Notes under the pieces: generated by a model
Databases searched by the model: none
What the model saw: the letters and a program-made list of their open reading frames with translations, nothing else
What the model was told of the DNA's origin: nothing
Made by a program: the position numbers and the translations under genes
Shown: positions 25,298 through 34,071 of the stretch, one piece after another
Layout: each line of letters starts with the position of its first letter
Numbering within the stretch: position 1 is the stretch's first letter
DNA from: Janibacter terrae NBRC 107853
GTDB lineage: Bacteria > Actinomycetota > Actinomycetes > Actinomycetales > Dermatophilaceae
Direction: 5' to 3'
Length of the DNA stretch: 64,000 nucleotides
NCBI RefSeq assembly: GCF_001591405.1
Contig: NZ_BCUV01000006.1
Coordinates: forward strand, 186,001 to 250,000

Positions 25298-27039
25298 CGG
25301 GTTCCCTCACCGTCGGTCGTGGCGGAGGACGCGACCTGGGCCTGCGCGAAGCGCGAGCGGATCGCGGCCGGGGCGTACTCGGGGTGGTTCATGTCGAAGG
25401 TCGGCCGCTCCGAGCGGATCGGCGGGATCGACGTGAAGTTGTGCCGCGGGGGCGGGCACGAGGTGGCCCATTCGAGGCTGCCGCCGTAGCCCCACGGGTC
25501 GTCGACCTCGACCAGCGGCGCGCTGGCCTGGGTCTTCCACACGTTGTAGAAGAAGGGCAGGAAGCTGATGGCCAGGATGAGCGAGCCCACCGTGGAGATC
25601 TGGTTGGCCAGCTGGAAGTTGTCCTCCGGCATGTAGTCCGCGTAACGGCGCGGCATGCCCTCGACACCCAGCCAGTGCTGGATGAGGAAGGTCGTGTGGA
25701 AGCCGACGAACAGCAGCCAGAAGTGCAGCTTGCCCAGGCCCTCGTCGAGCATCTTGCCCGTGAGTTTCGGCCACCAGAAGTACAGGCCGCCGAAGAAGGA
25801 GAAGACGATCGTGCCGAAGAGGACGTAGTGGAAGTGCGCGACGATGAAGTAGGTGTCGGTGATGTGGAAGTCCAGCGCGGGGCTGGCCATGATCACGCCC
25901 GTGAGCCCACCGAAGAGGAAGGTCACGAGGAAGCCGATCGCCCAGTACATCGGGGTGTCGAAGACGAGCTTGCCGCCCCACATGGTGCCGATCCAGTTGA
26001 AGAACTTCACACCGGTCGGGACCGAGATCGCCATCGTCATGATCGCGAAGAAGGGCAGGAAGACCTGGCCCGTGCCGTACATGTGGTGGGCCCACACGGA
26101 GACGGACAGCGCCGCGATGGCGATGGTCGCGAAGACCAGGCCCTTGTAACCGAAGATCGGCTTGCGGGAGAAGACCGGGAGGATCTCCGAGATCACGCCG
26201 AAGAAGGGCAGCGCCAGGACGTAGACCTCGGGGTGGCCGAAGAACCAGAAGAGGTGCTGCCACAGCAGCGCCCCGCCGCTCGCCGCGTCGAAGATCTGCC
26301 CGCCGAAGCGTCGGTCGACACCCAGGGCGATCAGGGCGGCCGCGAGGACCGGGAAGGCCATGAGGATCAGCACCGACGTGATCAGGACGGTCCAGGTGAA
26401 CAGCGGCATCCGGAACATCGTCATGCCGGGCGCGCGCATGCAGATGATCGTGGTGATGAAGTTGACCGCGCCGAGGATGGTGCCGAAACCGCTGAGGGCG
26501 AGGCCCCAGACCCACAGGTCGCCGCCGAGGCCGGGGCTGTAGGTCGGGTCGGACAGCGGGGTGTAGGCAGTCCAGCCGAAGGAGGCCGCGCCACCCGGGG
26601 TGAACAGGCCGGCCGCAGCGATGATGCCACCGAAGAGGTAGAGCCAGTAGGCGAACATGTTCAGCCGCGGGAAGGCGACGTCGGGGGCACCGATCTGCAG
26701 CGGCATCAACGCGTTGGCGAAGGCCGCGAAGGCCGGCGTCGCGAAGAGCAGCAGCATGATCGTGCCGTGCATGGTGAACATCTCGTTGAACTGCTCGGGG
26801 TTGTCCACCACCTGCAGGCCCGGGGCCCACAGCTCGAGCCGGATGACCAGCGCCATGAGTCCCCCGATGAGGAACCACACGAAGCTGGTGATCATGTACA
26901 GGTTGCCGATGACCTTGTGGTCGGTCGTCGTGACGTGGCGGAAGAACTGCGACCCCGCCTTCTCACGCCGGGCGATGGTCCGCTCCGGGACCTCGGTCTC
27001 GGAGGTGTTCCTGGCGAGTGCGCCGGATGCCGTGGACAT
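25294..27039 (-). CDS. ctaD: Cytochrome c oxidase subunit I
   Basis: The 581-residue catalytic heme-copper subunit. Visible ligand and channel motifs are [15 protein letters not shown] (heme a His), [18 protein letters not shown] (CuB His, Glu and cross-linked Tyr), [10 protein letters not shown] (CuB His pair) and [19 protein letters not shown] (heme a3/a His). Twelve helices. ATG 27039 overlaps the ctaC stop by one base (TGATG). It reduces O2 to water using electrons from QcrC. Confidence 0.96.
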   Translation of the reverse strand: MSTASGALARNTSETEVPERTIARREKAGSQFFRHVTTTDHKVIGNLYMITSFVWFLIGGLMALVIRLELWAPGLQVVDNPEQFNEMFTMHGTIMLLLFATPAFAAFANALMPLQIGAPDVAFPRLNMFAYWLYLFGGIIAAAGLFTPGGAASFGWTAYTPLSDPTYSPGLGGDLWVWGLALSGFGTILGAVNFITTIICMRAPGMTMFRMPLFTWTVLITSVLILMAFPVLAAALIALGVDRRFGGQIFDAASGGALLWQHLFWFFGHPEVYVLALPFFGVISEILPVFSRKPIFGYKGLVFATIAIAALSVSVWAHHMYGTGQVFLPFFAIMTMAISVPTGVKFFNWIGTMWGGKLVFDTPMYWAIGFLVTFLFGGLTGVIMASPALDFHITDTYFIVAHFHYVLFGTIVFSFFGGLYFWWPKLTGKMLDEGLGKLHFWLLFVGFHTTFLIQHWLGVEGMPRRYADYMPEDNFQLANQISTVGSLILAISFLPFFYNVWKTQASAPLVEVDDPWGYGGSLEWATSCPPPRHNFTSIPPIRSERPTFDMNHPEYAPAAIRSRFAQAQVASSATTDGEGTR

Positions 27040-27938
27040 CAGTTGGTCCCCTCGATCTCGTCGATGAGGTGCTGGTCCCGGTCGGAGACCGCCTCGCGGT
27101 TCAGGCCGGTGTCGAGCAGACCGGTCTGACCCTTCTTCTTCAGCTCTTCCATGTGCGCGTCGTACTCCTCGCGCTCGACGACCTTGACGTTGAAGAGCAT
27201 CTGGGAGTGGTAGGCGCCGCAGAGCTCGGCGCACTTGCCCTGGAAGGTGCCCGTCTGGTTGGGCGTCACCTGGAAGCGGTTGACCAGCCCCGGGTTGACG
27301 TCGAGCTTCTCGAGGAAGGCCGGCACCCAGAAGGAGTGGATGACGTCACGCGAGGTGAGCACGAACTCGACGCGCTCGCCCACCGGCAGGTACAGGGTCG
27401 GCAGCTCCGCCTCCGCGCCCTCCTTGCCGTCGAGCTTGGCCATCTGGCCGGCCTCGTGCACGTCCTCGTCGACGTAGTTGAAGTCCCAGCTCCACTGCTT
27501 GCCGACGACGTTGATCGTCGTGTCCGGCTCTTGGGACACGTCGTGCAGCTTCGACTGGGCGTCCTCCGTGTAGTAGAAGAGCGCACCGACCATGAGCATG
27601 GGCACGACCGTGTAGAGGATCTCCAGCGGCACGTTGTACTGCAGCTGGATGGGCAGCGAGCCGTCGTCGTTCTTGCGGCGGCGGTAGGCGACCATGCACC
27701 AGAGGATCAGGCCCCACACGAGGACACCCACGGCGAGCGCCGCGATCCACGCGCCGATCCACAGGTTCTCGACGATGGCCGACTCCTCGGTCACCCCCTC
27801 GGGGAGGTACCCGTTGCTGGGGCTGGTGTGGACACCAACCGCGCTGCACGCCGAGAGCGCCACTACGGCGATGACAAGTCCGATGGCACCGATCCCGCGG
27901 CGAGACCGCCGGGAGTTCGCGCTCGAAGACTGAGGCAA
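27039..27938 (-). CDS. ctaC: Cytochrome c oxidase subunit II
   Basis: A 299-residue lipoprotein-type subunit II. It has a basic N-terminus and lipobox ([10 protein letters not shown]), two helices ([38 protein letters not shown]) and a CuA domain with [11 protein letters not shown] and [12 protein letters not shown]. No ATG or GTG fits the N-terminus; the TTG at 27938 is chosen, with AGGTG before it, so the exact start is uncertain. It is first in the ctaC-ctaD-ctaF operon. Confidence 0.92.
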   Translation of the reverse strand: MPQSSSANSRRSRRGIGAIGLVIAVVALSACSAVGVHTSPSNGYLPEGVTEESAIVENLWIGAWIAALAVGVLVWGLILWCMVAYRRRKNDDGSLPIQLQYNVPLEILYTVVPMLMVGALFYYTEDAQSKLHDVSQEPDTTINVVGKQWSWDFNYVDEDVHEAGQMAKLDGKEGAEAELPTLYLPVGERVEFVLTSRDVIHSFWVPAFLEKLDVNPGLVNRFQVTPNQTGTFQGKCAELCGAYHSQMLFNVKVVEREEYDAHMEELKKKGQTGLLDTGLNREAVSDRDQHLIDEIEGTN

Positions 27939-27982
27939 GGGGCACCTACTACTGATCCGAAGGTTTGCAGAAGACGTAGCCA

Positions 27983-27988
27983 ACGTTA
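27983..27988 (-). promoter_or_regulatory. Candidate -10 box of ctaC
   Basis: TAACGT on the minus strand, about 45 bases upstream of the TTG start; it would give a leader of about 38 bases holding AGGTG. The -35 is not clear. Confidence 0.3.
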
Positions 27989-28024
27989 CCCCAGCCCGGA
28001 CGCACCCCGGCGGAGGGGGGGCAC

Positions 28025-28030
28025 TAGCCT
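28025..28030 (+). promoter_or_regulatory. -10 box of the desulfurase-like gene (leaderless type)
   Basis: TAGCCT ends six bases before the GTG at 28037. Confidence 0.5.
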
Positions 28031-28036
28031 CGACAC

Positions 28037-29209
28037 GTGGCGAGAGAGAGCGATTCGTCCCCCGGGACCTCGACGACGAAGGGGGTCGTCGGCCTCCTCG
28101 ACGCATCCCCCGGGCCGCTGCGCCCCGAGGCCCGCGAGATGCTCTCCTCGGCACTGTCGGTGGCGTGGGCCGACCCCACCGCACGGCACGCCGCCGGGCG
28201 TCACGCCCGCGCCCTGCTCGACCACGCCCGCGCGGTCATCGCGGACGGGCTCGGCGCCCGTCCCGACGAGGTCACCCTGCACGCCAGCGGCGACCAGGCG
28301 GCCCGCACGGCCCTCCTCGCCCTCGGCCGGGGTCGGCGCCGCCGCACCGCTGCCCCGGTCGCCTCCGCCGTCGAGCACTCCGTGCTCCTGCGGCACCTGG
28401 CCGCCGGGGACCGGGAACCGACCCTCGTGCCCGTCGACGCCCTCGGAGCCGTCGACCTCGCGGCCTGGGAGGAGGCGGTCGGCGAGGAGACCCCCTTCGC
28501 CGTCCTGCAGTCCGCCAACCAGGAGGTCGGGACCCGCCAACCCCTCGCGGCCGCCCGCCGCGTCACCTCCGCCCACGGCGTCCCGCTGCTCGTCGACGCC
28601 CGCGCGTCCGCCGGCCGCGACGAGGTGCCCGGCGAGCACGACGTGCTCGTCGCCGACGCGACCGGCTGGGGCGGTCCGCGGCTCGGGGTGCTCGTCGTGC
28701 GGACCGGCACCCGGGTGGCGCCGCACCACCCACCGAGCCCGCATGAAGGGGGCTACGCCCTGGACCCCGTGGACGTCCCGACGGTCCTCGCGGCGGCCGA
28801 GGCCTGGCAGCACACGGCCGCTCAGCGCGCCGACGAGGAGGTCCAGGCCCGCCGGCTGGTCGCCCGTGTCCGCGCCGCCGCCGCGTCGCTGCCCGAGGTG
28901 GACGTCGTCGGCGACCCGGAGGACCGGCTGCCGCACGTGTGCACCTTCTCGGTCCTCTACGTCGACGGCGAGACCATCGTCGACGAGCTCGCCCGACGGG
29001 GTCTGGCCGTCGCCTCCGGCTCGGCGTGCACCGCTGACACCCTCGAGCCGAGCCACGTGCTCGCCGCGATGGGCGCGCTCACGCAGGGCAATGTGCGCCT
29101 CACCCTGCCGCTGGCCGCCGTCGCACCGGACCGCGCGACCTCGGTCGAGCGCCTCGTCACGGAGCTGGGCGACGTCGTCGCGACGTGCCGGGCCCGACTC
29201 GGGGCCTAG
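28037..29209 (+). CDS. Cysteine desulfurase-like class V aminotransferase fold protein lacking the PLP lysine
   Basis: A 390-residue homologue of NifS/IscS. Kept features: the His of the substrate site (VEHSVLL, His114), the Asn/Glu loop (QSANQEVG), the PLP-N1 Asp (LLVDARAS) and the persulfide Cys331 in ASGSACTAD. Lost features: where desulfurases have S-x-H-K-x-x-G-P-K-G, this protein reads ADATGWGGPRLG, so the Schiff-base Lys is Gly210 and its neighbouring His is Thr209; the Gln after the Asp is also gone. It probably cannot run the normal PLP reaction. erpA lies about 1.8 kb downstream on the other strand. The GTG start fits a leaderless transcript. Confidence 0.8.
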   Translation: MARESDSSPGTSTTKGVVGLLDASPGPLRPEAREMLSSALSVAWADPTARHAAGRHARALLDHARAVIADGLGARPDEVTLHASGDQAARTALLALGRGRRRRTAAPVASAVEHSVLLRHLAAGDREPTLVPVDALGAVDLAAWEEAVGEETPFAVLQSANQEVGTRQPLAAARRVTSAHGVPLLVDARASAGRDEVPGEHDVLVADATGWGGPRLGVLVVRTGTRVAPHHPPSPHEGGYALDPVDVPTVLAAAEAWQHTAAQRADEEVQARRLVARVRAAAASLPEVDVVGDPEDRLPHVCTFSVLYVDGETIVDELARRGLAVASGSACTADTLEPSHVLAAMGALTQGNVRLTLPLAAVAPDRATSVERLVTELGDVVATCRARLGA

Positions 29210-29952
29210 GGCGTGTCGCCCGACCCGCCGACGAGCGCGGCGAGGTCGAGCTGCGGCGCCTGCACCGCCTGCCGCAGGCGCGCGAGGTACTCGCGACGGT
29301 GGATCTCCCGGACACCGAGCGAGCCGAGGTGCGGCGTGCGCCACTGGACGTCGATGATCCGCCGGGGGTCGCCGTCGGCACCGACCATCCGGTCGAGGTG
29401 CACGAACGCCGCCTTGGACGCGTCGGTCGCGTGGTGGAACATCGACTCCCCCGCGAAGAGCCCACCGATCGCGACGCCGTAGAGCCCTCCGACGAGCGTC
29501 CCGTCCGCGTCCCGCACCTCGATGCTGTGCGCCCACCCGAGCGCGTGCAGCTCGAGGTAGGCGAGGGCGACGTCGTCGGTGATCCAGGCCCCGTCACGCC
29601 GGGGGTCGGCGCACGCGGCGACGACCCCGGCGAAGTCCTCGTCGACGCTCACCTCGAAGCCCCGCAGGGAACGGCGCAGGGAGCGGCTCACGTGCGCGGT
29701 GCCCGGGAGCAGGACGCCGCGCCACGTCGGGCACCACCACCCCATCGGCGGGGACCCCCCTTCGCCCAGGCCCATGGGGAAGATCCCGAGGCGGTAGGCG
29801 GTGAGCAGCGACGACGGGTCGAGGCGACCACCGACGCCCACGACCTCGGCGACCTCACCGGGGGCGGCGTCGGCCGCCTCCAGCCCGGCCCGCAGGTAGC
29901 CGGCCCACAGCGCGGACCCGCCCGCGGGCTCGATGGGCGGGAAGGGAGGCAT
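29206..29952 (-). CDS. aat: Leucyl/phenylalanyl-tRNA--protein transferase
   Basis: A 248-residue enzyme that adds Leu or Phe to proteins with N-terminal Lys/Arg, marking them for ClpS/ClpAP-type degradation. Motifs are LLTAYRLGIFPMG, PMGWWCPTWRGVL (family has WWSPxxRxxL), DGAWITDDVALAYLELHALG, HSIEVRD, GGLYGVAIGGLFAGESMF and RIIDVQWRTPHLGSLG. Its TAG stop and the TAG of the desulfurase-like gene share the palindrome CTAG at 29206-29209. Confidence 0.92.
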   Translation of the reverse strand: MPPFPPIEPAGGSALWAGYLRAGLEAADAAPGEVAEVVGVGGRLDPSSLLTAYRLGIFPMGLGEGGSPPMGWWCPTWRGVLLPGTAHVSRSLRRSLRGFEVSVDEDFAGVVAACADPRRDGAWITDDVALAYLELHALGWAHSIEVRDADGTLVGGLYGVAIGGLFAGESMFHHATDASKAAFVHLDRMVGADGDPRRIIDVQWRTPHLGSLGVREIHRREYLARLRQAVQAPQLDLAALVGGSGDTP

Positions 29953-29963
29953 CGCCGGGCGGG

Positions 29964-30953
29964 TCAGGGTCGCGGGCAGGAGATGTGCTCGGCGATGAGG
30001 TCGGCGCTCTCCCGGCCGTACGCCTCGGCGAGGCGCTCGAGGAAGCGCCCGGTGCCGAGCTCGTACTCCTGGGTGCCGACCGTCTCGATGACGTACGTCG
30101 CGAGCATCGAGCCGAGCTCGGCCGACTCGCGCAGCGGCAGGCCCTCGGCGACACCGGTGATGAAGCCGGCCCGGAAGGCGTCACCGACGCCGGTCGGGTC
30201 GGCCTTGGTGACCTCGCGGGCCACGCCGACGACGATCTCCTCGTCGAGGTCCTTCCCCGTGATGCGCACGCCGTCCTTGCCGAGCGTGACGACGCGGTAG
30301 CGGACGCGGGAGTTGATCTCGTCCTGGCTCCAGCCGGTCTTCTGCTCCGTGAGGTGCGACTCGTACTCGTTGGTGATGAGGTACTCGGCACCGTCGATGA
30401 GGTCGCGGATGAGCTCGCCGTCGCCGAAGGCGAGCTGCTGGCTCGGGTCGGCGACGAAGGGGATGCCGCGCGTGCGGCACTCCCGGGTGTGCCGGCGCAT
30501 GGCTTCCGGGTCGTCGGGACCGACGAGGACGAGCTCGAGGCCGCCGACGCGGGCGGCGATGGGGGCCAGCTCGATCTCGCGCGCCTCGCTCATCGCCCCG
30601 GCGTAGAAGGTCGCGATCTGGGCCATGTCGTCGTCGGTGGTGCAGACGAAGCGCGCTGTGTGCAGCGTCTCGGAGACCTTGACCGACTCGCAGTCGACGC
30701 CGTGGCGCTCGAGCCAGCTGCGGTAGTCGGCGAAGTCCTCGCCGACCGCGCCGACGAGCACGGGACGCTGCCCGAGGTTGGCCATGCCGAAGGAGATGTT
30801 GGCGGCCACTCCCCCGCGGCGGATCTCGAGCGCGTGGGCCAGGAAGCTCACGGAGATCTTGTCGAGCTGCTCGACGACGAGGGAGTCGGCGAAGCGACCC
30901 GAGAAGGTCATCAGGTGGTCGGTGGCGATGGATCCGGCGATGGCGATGGGCAC
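29964..30953 (-). CDS. PfkB-family carbohydrate/nucleoside kinase (adenosine kinase-like)
   Basis: A 329-residue ribokinase-fold enzyme: GSIATDHLMTFSGRF, GGVAANISFGMANLG (substrate lid glycines), LVGAVGEDFADYRSWLERHG, VTLGKDGVRI and the catalytic DPTGVGDAFRAGF. M. tuberculosis AdoK (Rv2202c) is the positional equivalent, so adenosine is a likely substrate, but this is inference. GTG 30953 follows TAGGGT by six bases. It is 11 bases upstream of aat in the same direction and they may be cotranscribed. Confidence 0.9.
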   Translation of the reverse strand: MPIAIAGSIATDHLMTFSGRFADSLVVEQLDKISVSFLAHALEIRRGGVAANISFGMANLGQRPVLVGAVGEDFADYRSWLERHGVDCESVKVSETLHTARFVCTTDDDMAQIATFYAGAMSEAREIELAPIAARVGGLELVLVGPDDPEAMRRHTRECRTRGIPFVADPSQQLAFGDGELIRDLIDGAEYLITNEYESHLTEQKTGWSQDEINSRVRYRVVTLGKDGVRITGKDLDEEIVVGVAREVTKADPTGVGDAFRAGFITGVAEGLPLRESAELGSMLATYVIETVGTQEYELGTGRFLERLAEAYGRESADLIAEHISCPRP

Positions 30954-30959
30954 GCCGAC

Positions 30960-30965
30960 ACCCTA
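30960..30965 (-). promoter_or_regulatory. -10 box of the PfkB kinase gene (leaderless type)
   Basis: TAGGGT on the minus strand, six bases before the GTG at 30953. Confidence 0.5.
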
Positions 30966-30974
30966 CAGAGCGCG

Positions 30975-31009
30975 ACGAGGCCCCCACCGTCGAACGGTGG
31001 GGGCCTCGT
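30975..31009 (-). terminator. Terminator after erpA
   Basis: A 16-bp perfect stem (30975-30990 with 30994-31009) and a 3-base loop CGA, 15 bases after the erpA stop and just upstream of the PfkB promoter. Confidence 0.75.
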
Positions 31010-31024
31010 GGACGCGGGGTCGGC

Positions 31025-31408
31025 TCAGCTGAAGCTGTCGCCGCAGGCGCAGGAGCTGCCCGCGTTGGGGTTGTCGATGGTGAAGCCCTGCTTCTCGATG
31101 GTGTCGGCGAAGTCGATCGTCGCGCCGGTGAGGTACGGGGCGCTCATCCGGTCGACGACGACCCCGACACCGTCGAAGTCGCGCACGAGGTCACCGTCGA
31201 GCGAGCGCTCGTCGAAGTACAGCTGGTAGATCAGGCCGGAGCAGCCGCCCGGCTGGACGCCGATGCGCAGGCGCAGGTCGTCGCGACCCTCCTGCTCGAG
31301 CAGCGACTTGACCTTGCCGGCGGCGACGTCGGTGAGGACGACGCCGTGGGCCTCGGTGGCCGCGTCAGTGGTCTCGGGGGTGGTGGCCTGGGTGTCCTGG
31401 ACGCTCAT
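31025..31408 (-). CDS. erpA: Iron-sulfur cluster insertion protein (A-type carrier)
   Basis: A 127-residue A-type Fe-S carrier. The three ligand cysteines are in QPGGCSGLIYQLYF and the C-terminal SSCACGDSFS; GATIDFADTIEKQGFTIDNPN is typical. It delivers Fe-S clusters to targets, which could include NadA, LipA, QcrA and others in this window. The N-terminal 22 residues are a poorly conserved Thr/Ala stretch. GTGAGGAC lies upstream at good spacing. Confidence 0.93.
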   Translation of the reverse strand: MSVQDTQATTPETTDAATEAHGVVLTDVAAGKVKSLLEQEGRDDLRLRIGVQPGGCSGLIYQLYFDERSLDGDLVRDFDGVGVVVDRMSAPYLTGATIDFADTIEKQGFTIDNPNAGSSCACGDSFS

Positions 31409-31525
31409 GCGATGTCCTCACGGCTCGGGGTTCTGTGGGGTGACGGTGTCCGCCACGACGGGGTCAACACGTGGTGTGCGCGGGTTGTTCCCGTCCGTCC
31501 ACCATACGTCAGGCGGCGAAGGGGG

Positions 31526-32692
31526 TCACCGTCGCGGTGACCACGTCGCGGCCACCCGCGCCGCCCGGGCCTCGAGCGTGCCGACCGGGTCGGCCATCGC
31601 GGTCTCGAGCTCCTCGGGTCGCTCGGCGACGGCGTAGCAGCCGCCCAGACCGAGCGCCATCGCCTCCCGGCGCCCGATGAGGACCTGCCCGGCGAGGGCG
31701 ACAGCCGGGGTCCCGTGGCCCTGGGCCAGCTCGGCGACGCCGGCGACGACCTTGCCCTGCAGGCTCTGCCAGTCGAGGCAGCCCTCCCCCGTGAGGACGA
31801 GGTCCGCCGCGGCGACCAGGCGGCCGAGGCCCACGGCCTCGAGCACGGTGTCGACGCCGCTGACACGACGTGCGCCGAGGAGCATGAGGGCGTAGCCCAC
31901 GCCCCCGGCCGCACCGGCTCCCGGCTCGCGGTCCAGCCGGCGCTCGCGGCCGGTGAGCAGGTCGGTGCCGGGCGGCAGCACGCGGCGCACCTGGTCGGCG
32001 AAGTGGCCGAGCGACCCCTCGAGCACCTGCGCCTGCTCGGGGGTGGCGCCCTTCTGCGGGGAGAAGACGGCGCTCGCGCCCTGCAGCCCGAGGAGCGGCG
32101 AGGCGACGTCGGTCGCGGCGACGAGCTCGATCCCGGCGAAGCGCTCCCGCGTCGCGGCCAGGCCGGCGAGGTCGTGCTCCCGCGTCGCGATGAGCCCCGC
32201 TCCCCCGCCCCCGAGGACCTCGCGTGGGCCCGCACCGAGCGCCCCGAGCATGCCCGCCCCGGCGTCGTTGGTGCCCGAGCCGCCGAGCCCGACGACGACG
32301 CGCTGCACGTCGTGCTCGAGGACGGCGGCGAGCAGCTCGCCGAGGCCCCACGTCGTCGTCACCCCGGGGTCCCGCTCGGGTGCGTCGAGCAGGTGCAGCC
32401 CGATCGCCTGGGCGGACTCCACCCAGGCCGTGCGGCGCCCCCCTTCGTCCGTCGTGATGTGGACGGCGGCCGGGACGGGCATGCCGCCCGGCCCGGTGAC
32501 GGTGACGATCGAGGACTCCCCCGGCACGCTTCTGGTGATGACGTCGAGGAAGCCGGGACCGCCGTCGGAGAGGGGCACCAGCGTCAGCAGGTCCTCGGGG
32601 GCCTTGCGGCGCCAGCCGGCGGCCATGGCCTCCGCGGCCTGCGTGGCCGTGAGGGTGCCGGTGAAGCAGTCAGGAGCGATGATCACGTGCAC
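31526..32692 (-). CDS. Glycerate kinase (GlxK/GarK family)
   Basis: Phosphorylates glycerate with ATP, 388 residues. Motifs are VIIAPDCFTGTLTATQAAEAM (family start, IAPDSFKGSLSA), PLSDGGPGFLD, GLGGSGTNDAGAGML, LTGEGCLDWQSLQGKV and VALAGQV. GTG 32692 is chosen because TACAGT (32699-32704) ends six bases before it. It matches Rv2205c in position. It is divergent from nadA. Confidence 0.9.
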   Translation of the reverse strand: MHVIIAPDCFTGTLTATQAAEAMAAGWRRKAPEDLLTLVPLSDGGPGFLDVITRSVPGESSIVTVTGPGGMPVPAAVHITTDEGGRRTAWVESAQAIGLHLLDAPERDPGVTTTWGLGELLAAVLEHDVQRVVVGLGGSGTNDAGAGMLGALGAGPREVLGGGGAGLIATREHDLAGLAATRERFAGIELVAATDVASPLLGLQGASAVFSPQKGATPEQAQVLEGSLGHFADQVRRVLPPGTDLLTGRERRLDREPGAGAAGGVGYALMLLGARRVSGVDTVLEAVGLGRLVAAADLVLTGEGCLDWQSLQGKVVAGVAELAQGHGTPAVALAGQVLIGRREAMALGLGGCYAVAERPEELETAMADPVGTLEARAARVAATWSPRR

Positions 32693-32698
32693 CCATGG

Positions 32699-32704
32699 AC
32701 TGTA
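32699..32704 (-). promoter_or_regulatory. -10 box of the glycerate kinase gene (leaderless type)
   Basis: TACAGT on the minus strand, six bases before the GTG at 32692. It lies within the 40-bp divergent region shared with nadA. Confidence 0.5.
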
Positions 32705-32732
32705 CCGAGGAGCGGGTGGGCGCTGTGGGATC

Positions 32733-33944
32733 ATGCCTGCCGTGAGCGCCCCGACGCAGTCCTCGCCGACCCCACTGTCCCTGCTCGTCCTCGGGCAGGG
32801 CACCGACCCGCACTCCGAGCGGGGTGTGGAGTGCCCGGGCGACCTGCCCGCGCCGTCCGACCCCGACCTCGTCGCCCGGGCCCGCGCGGCCAAGGAGGCG
32901 CTCGGCGACTCGGTCTTCGTCCTGGGTCACCACTACCAGCGCGACGAGGTCATCGAGTTCGCCGACACCACCGGTGACTCCTTCAAGCTGGCCAAGGAGG
33001 CGGCGGCCCGTCCGGACGCGCCCTACATCGTCTTCTGCGGCGTGCACTTCATGGCCGAGTCCGCGGACATCCTCACCAGCGACGAGCAGGCGGTCGTCCT
33101 GCCCGACCTCGCCGCCGGCTGCTCGATGGCCGACATGGCCGCGCTGCACCAGGTGCAGGAGTGCTGGGACGAGCTCGTCGAGGCCGGCGTCGCCGGGTCG
33201 ACGGTCCCCGTGACGTACATGAACTCCTCCGCGGCGATCAAGGCCTTCACCGGCCGCCACGGCGGGACGGTCTGCACGTCGTCCAACGCCGAGACCGCTC
33301 TCACGTGGGCCTTCGACCAGACCGGTGGCATCGACGGGGGCGGCAAGGTCCTCTTCCTCCCCGACCAGCACCTCGGCCGCAACACCTGGGCGCGCGACCT
33401 CGGACGCGACCTCGACGACTGCGTCGTGTGGAACCCCCACCGGCCCATGGGCGGCCTCACCCCCGCGCAGATCCGCGACGCGCGGATGATCCTGTGGCGC
33501 GGGCACTGCTCCGTGCACGGCCGATTCACCGTCGACGCGGTCGAGACGGCGCGAAGGGAGATCCCCGGCGTCCGCGTCATCGTCCACCCCGAGTGCCGCC
33601 ACGAGGTCGTCGAGCTGGCCGACGAGGTCGGCTCGACGGAGAAGATCATCAAGACCGTCGCCGCAGCGCCCGCCGGCACGAAGTGGGTCGTCGGCACCGA
33701 GCTCAACCTCGTGCAGCGGCTGGGGCAGATGTTCCCCGAGCAGCAGATCAGCTTCCTCGAGAAGAACGTCTGCTACTGCTCGACGATGAACCGCATCGAC
33801 CTGCCCCACCTCGTCTGGGCGCTCGAGTCCCTCGTCGAGGGGCGCGTGGTCAACCAGATCTCCGTCGACCCCGACGTCGCCCACTGGGCCAAGGTGGCGC
33901 TCGACCAGATGCTGGCGCTGCCGGGCGAGACCTCGAAGGACTGA
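32733..33944 (+). CDS. nadA: Quinolinate synthase
   Basis: NAD synthesis: condenses iminoaspartate with dihydroxyacetone phosphate to quinolinate on a 4Fe-4S cluster. The 403-residue protein carries an actinobacterial N-terminal extension, then LGHHYQRDEVIEFADTTGDS, AAGCSMADMA (cluster Cys), YMNSSAAIKAF, CTSSNAE, LPDQHLGRNT, HPECRHEV and CYCSTMNRIDLPHL (cluster Cys region). ATG 32733 is used; GTG 32742 is also possible. No nadB/nadC is adjacent. Confidence 0.94.
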   Translation: MPAVSAPTQSSPTPLSLLVLGQGTDPHSERGVECPGDLPAPSDPDLVARARAAKEALGDSVFVLGHHYQRDEVIEFADTTGDSFKLAKEAAARPDAPYIVFCGVHFMAESADILTSDEQAVVLPDLAAGCSMADMAALHQVQECWDELVEAGVAGSTVPVTYMNSSAAIKAFTGRHGGTVCTSSNAETALTWAFDQTGGIDGGGKVLFLPDQHLGRNTWARDLGRDLDDCVVWNPHRPMGGLTPAQIRDARMILWRGHCSVHGRFTVDAVETARREIPGVRVIVHPECRHEVVELADEVGSTEKIIKTVAAAPAGTKWVVGTELNLVQRLGQMFPEQQISFLEKNVCYCSTMNRIDLPHLVWALESLVEGRVVNQISVDPDVAHWAKVALDQMLALPGETSKD

Positions 33945-33989
33945 CGGGCGGCGCCTCACCTGCCCCACGATTCTCGGGTCACCCGATAA

Positions 33990-34041
33990 ACCTCGCCTTC
34001 GCAAGAGTTTGAAACTCCTGCGAAGGCGAGGTAACTCTTGC
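33990..34041 (+). terminator. Long hairpin after nadA with an alternative pairing
   Basis: 14 bp (33990-34003 with 34019-34032), one mismatch, and five more pairs (34005-34009 with 34013-34017) make a near-perfect 43-base palindrome between two convergent genes. In addition GCAAGAGTT (34001-34009) is complementary to AACTCTTGC (34033-34041), so a second, exclusive fold exists. It ends 30 bases before the stop of the phosphodiesterase gene. Confidence 0.65.
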
Positions 34042-34071
34042 TCAGCCTGCGGGGTCCTCGCCGAGGGGCGG

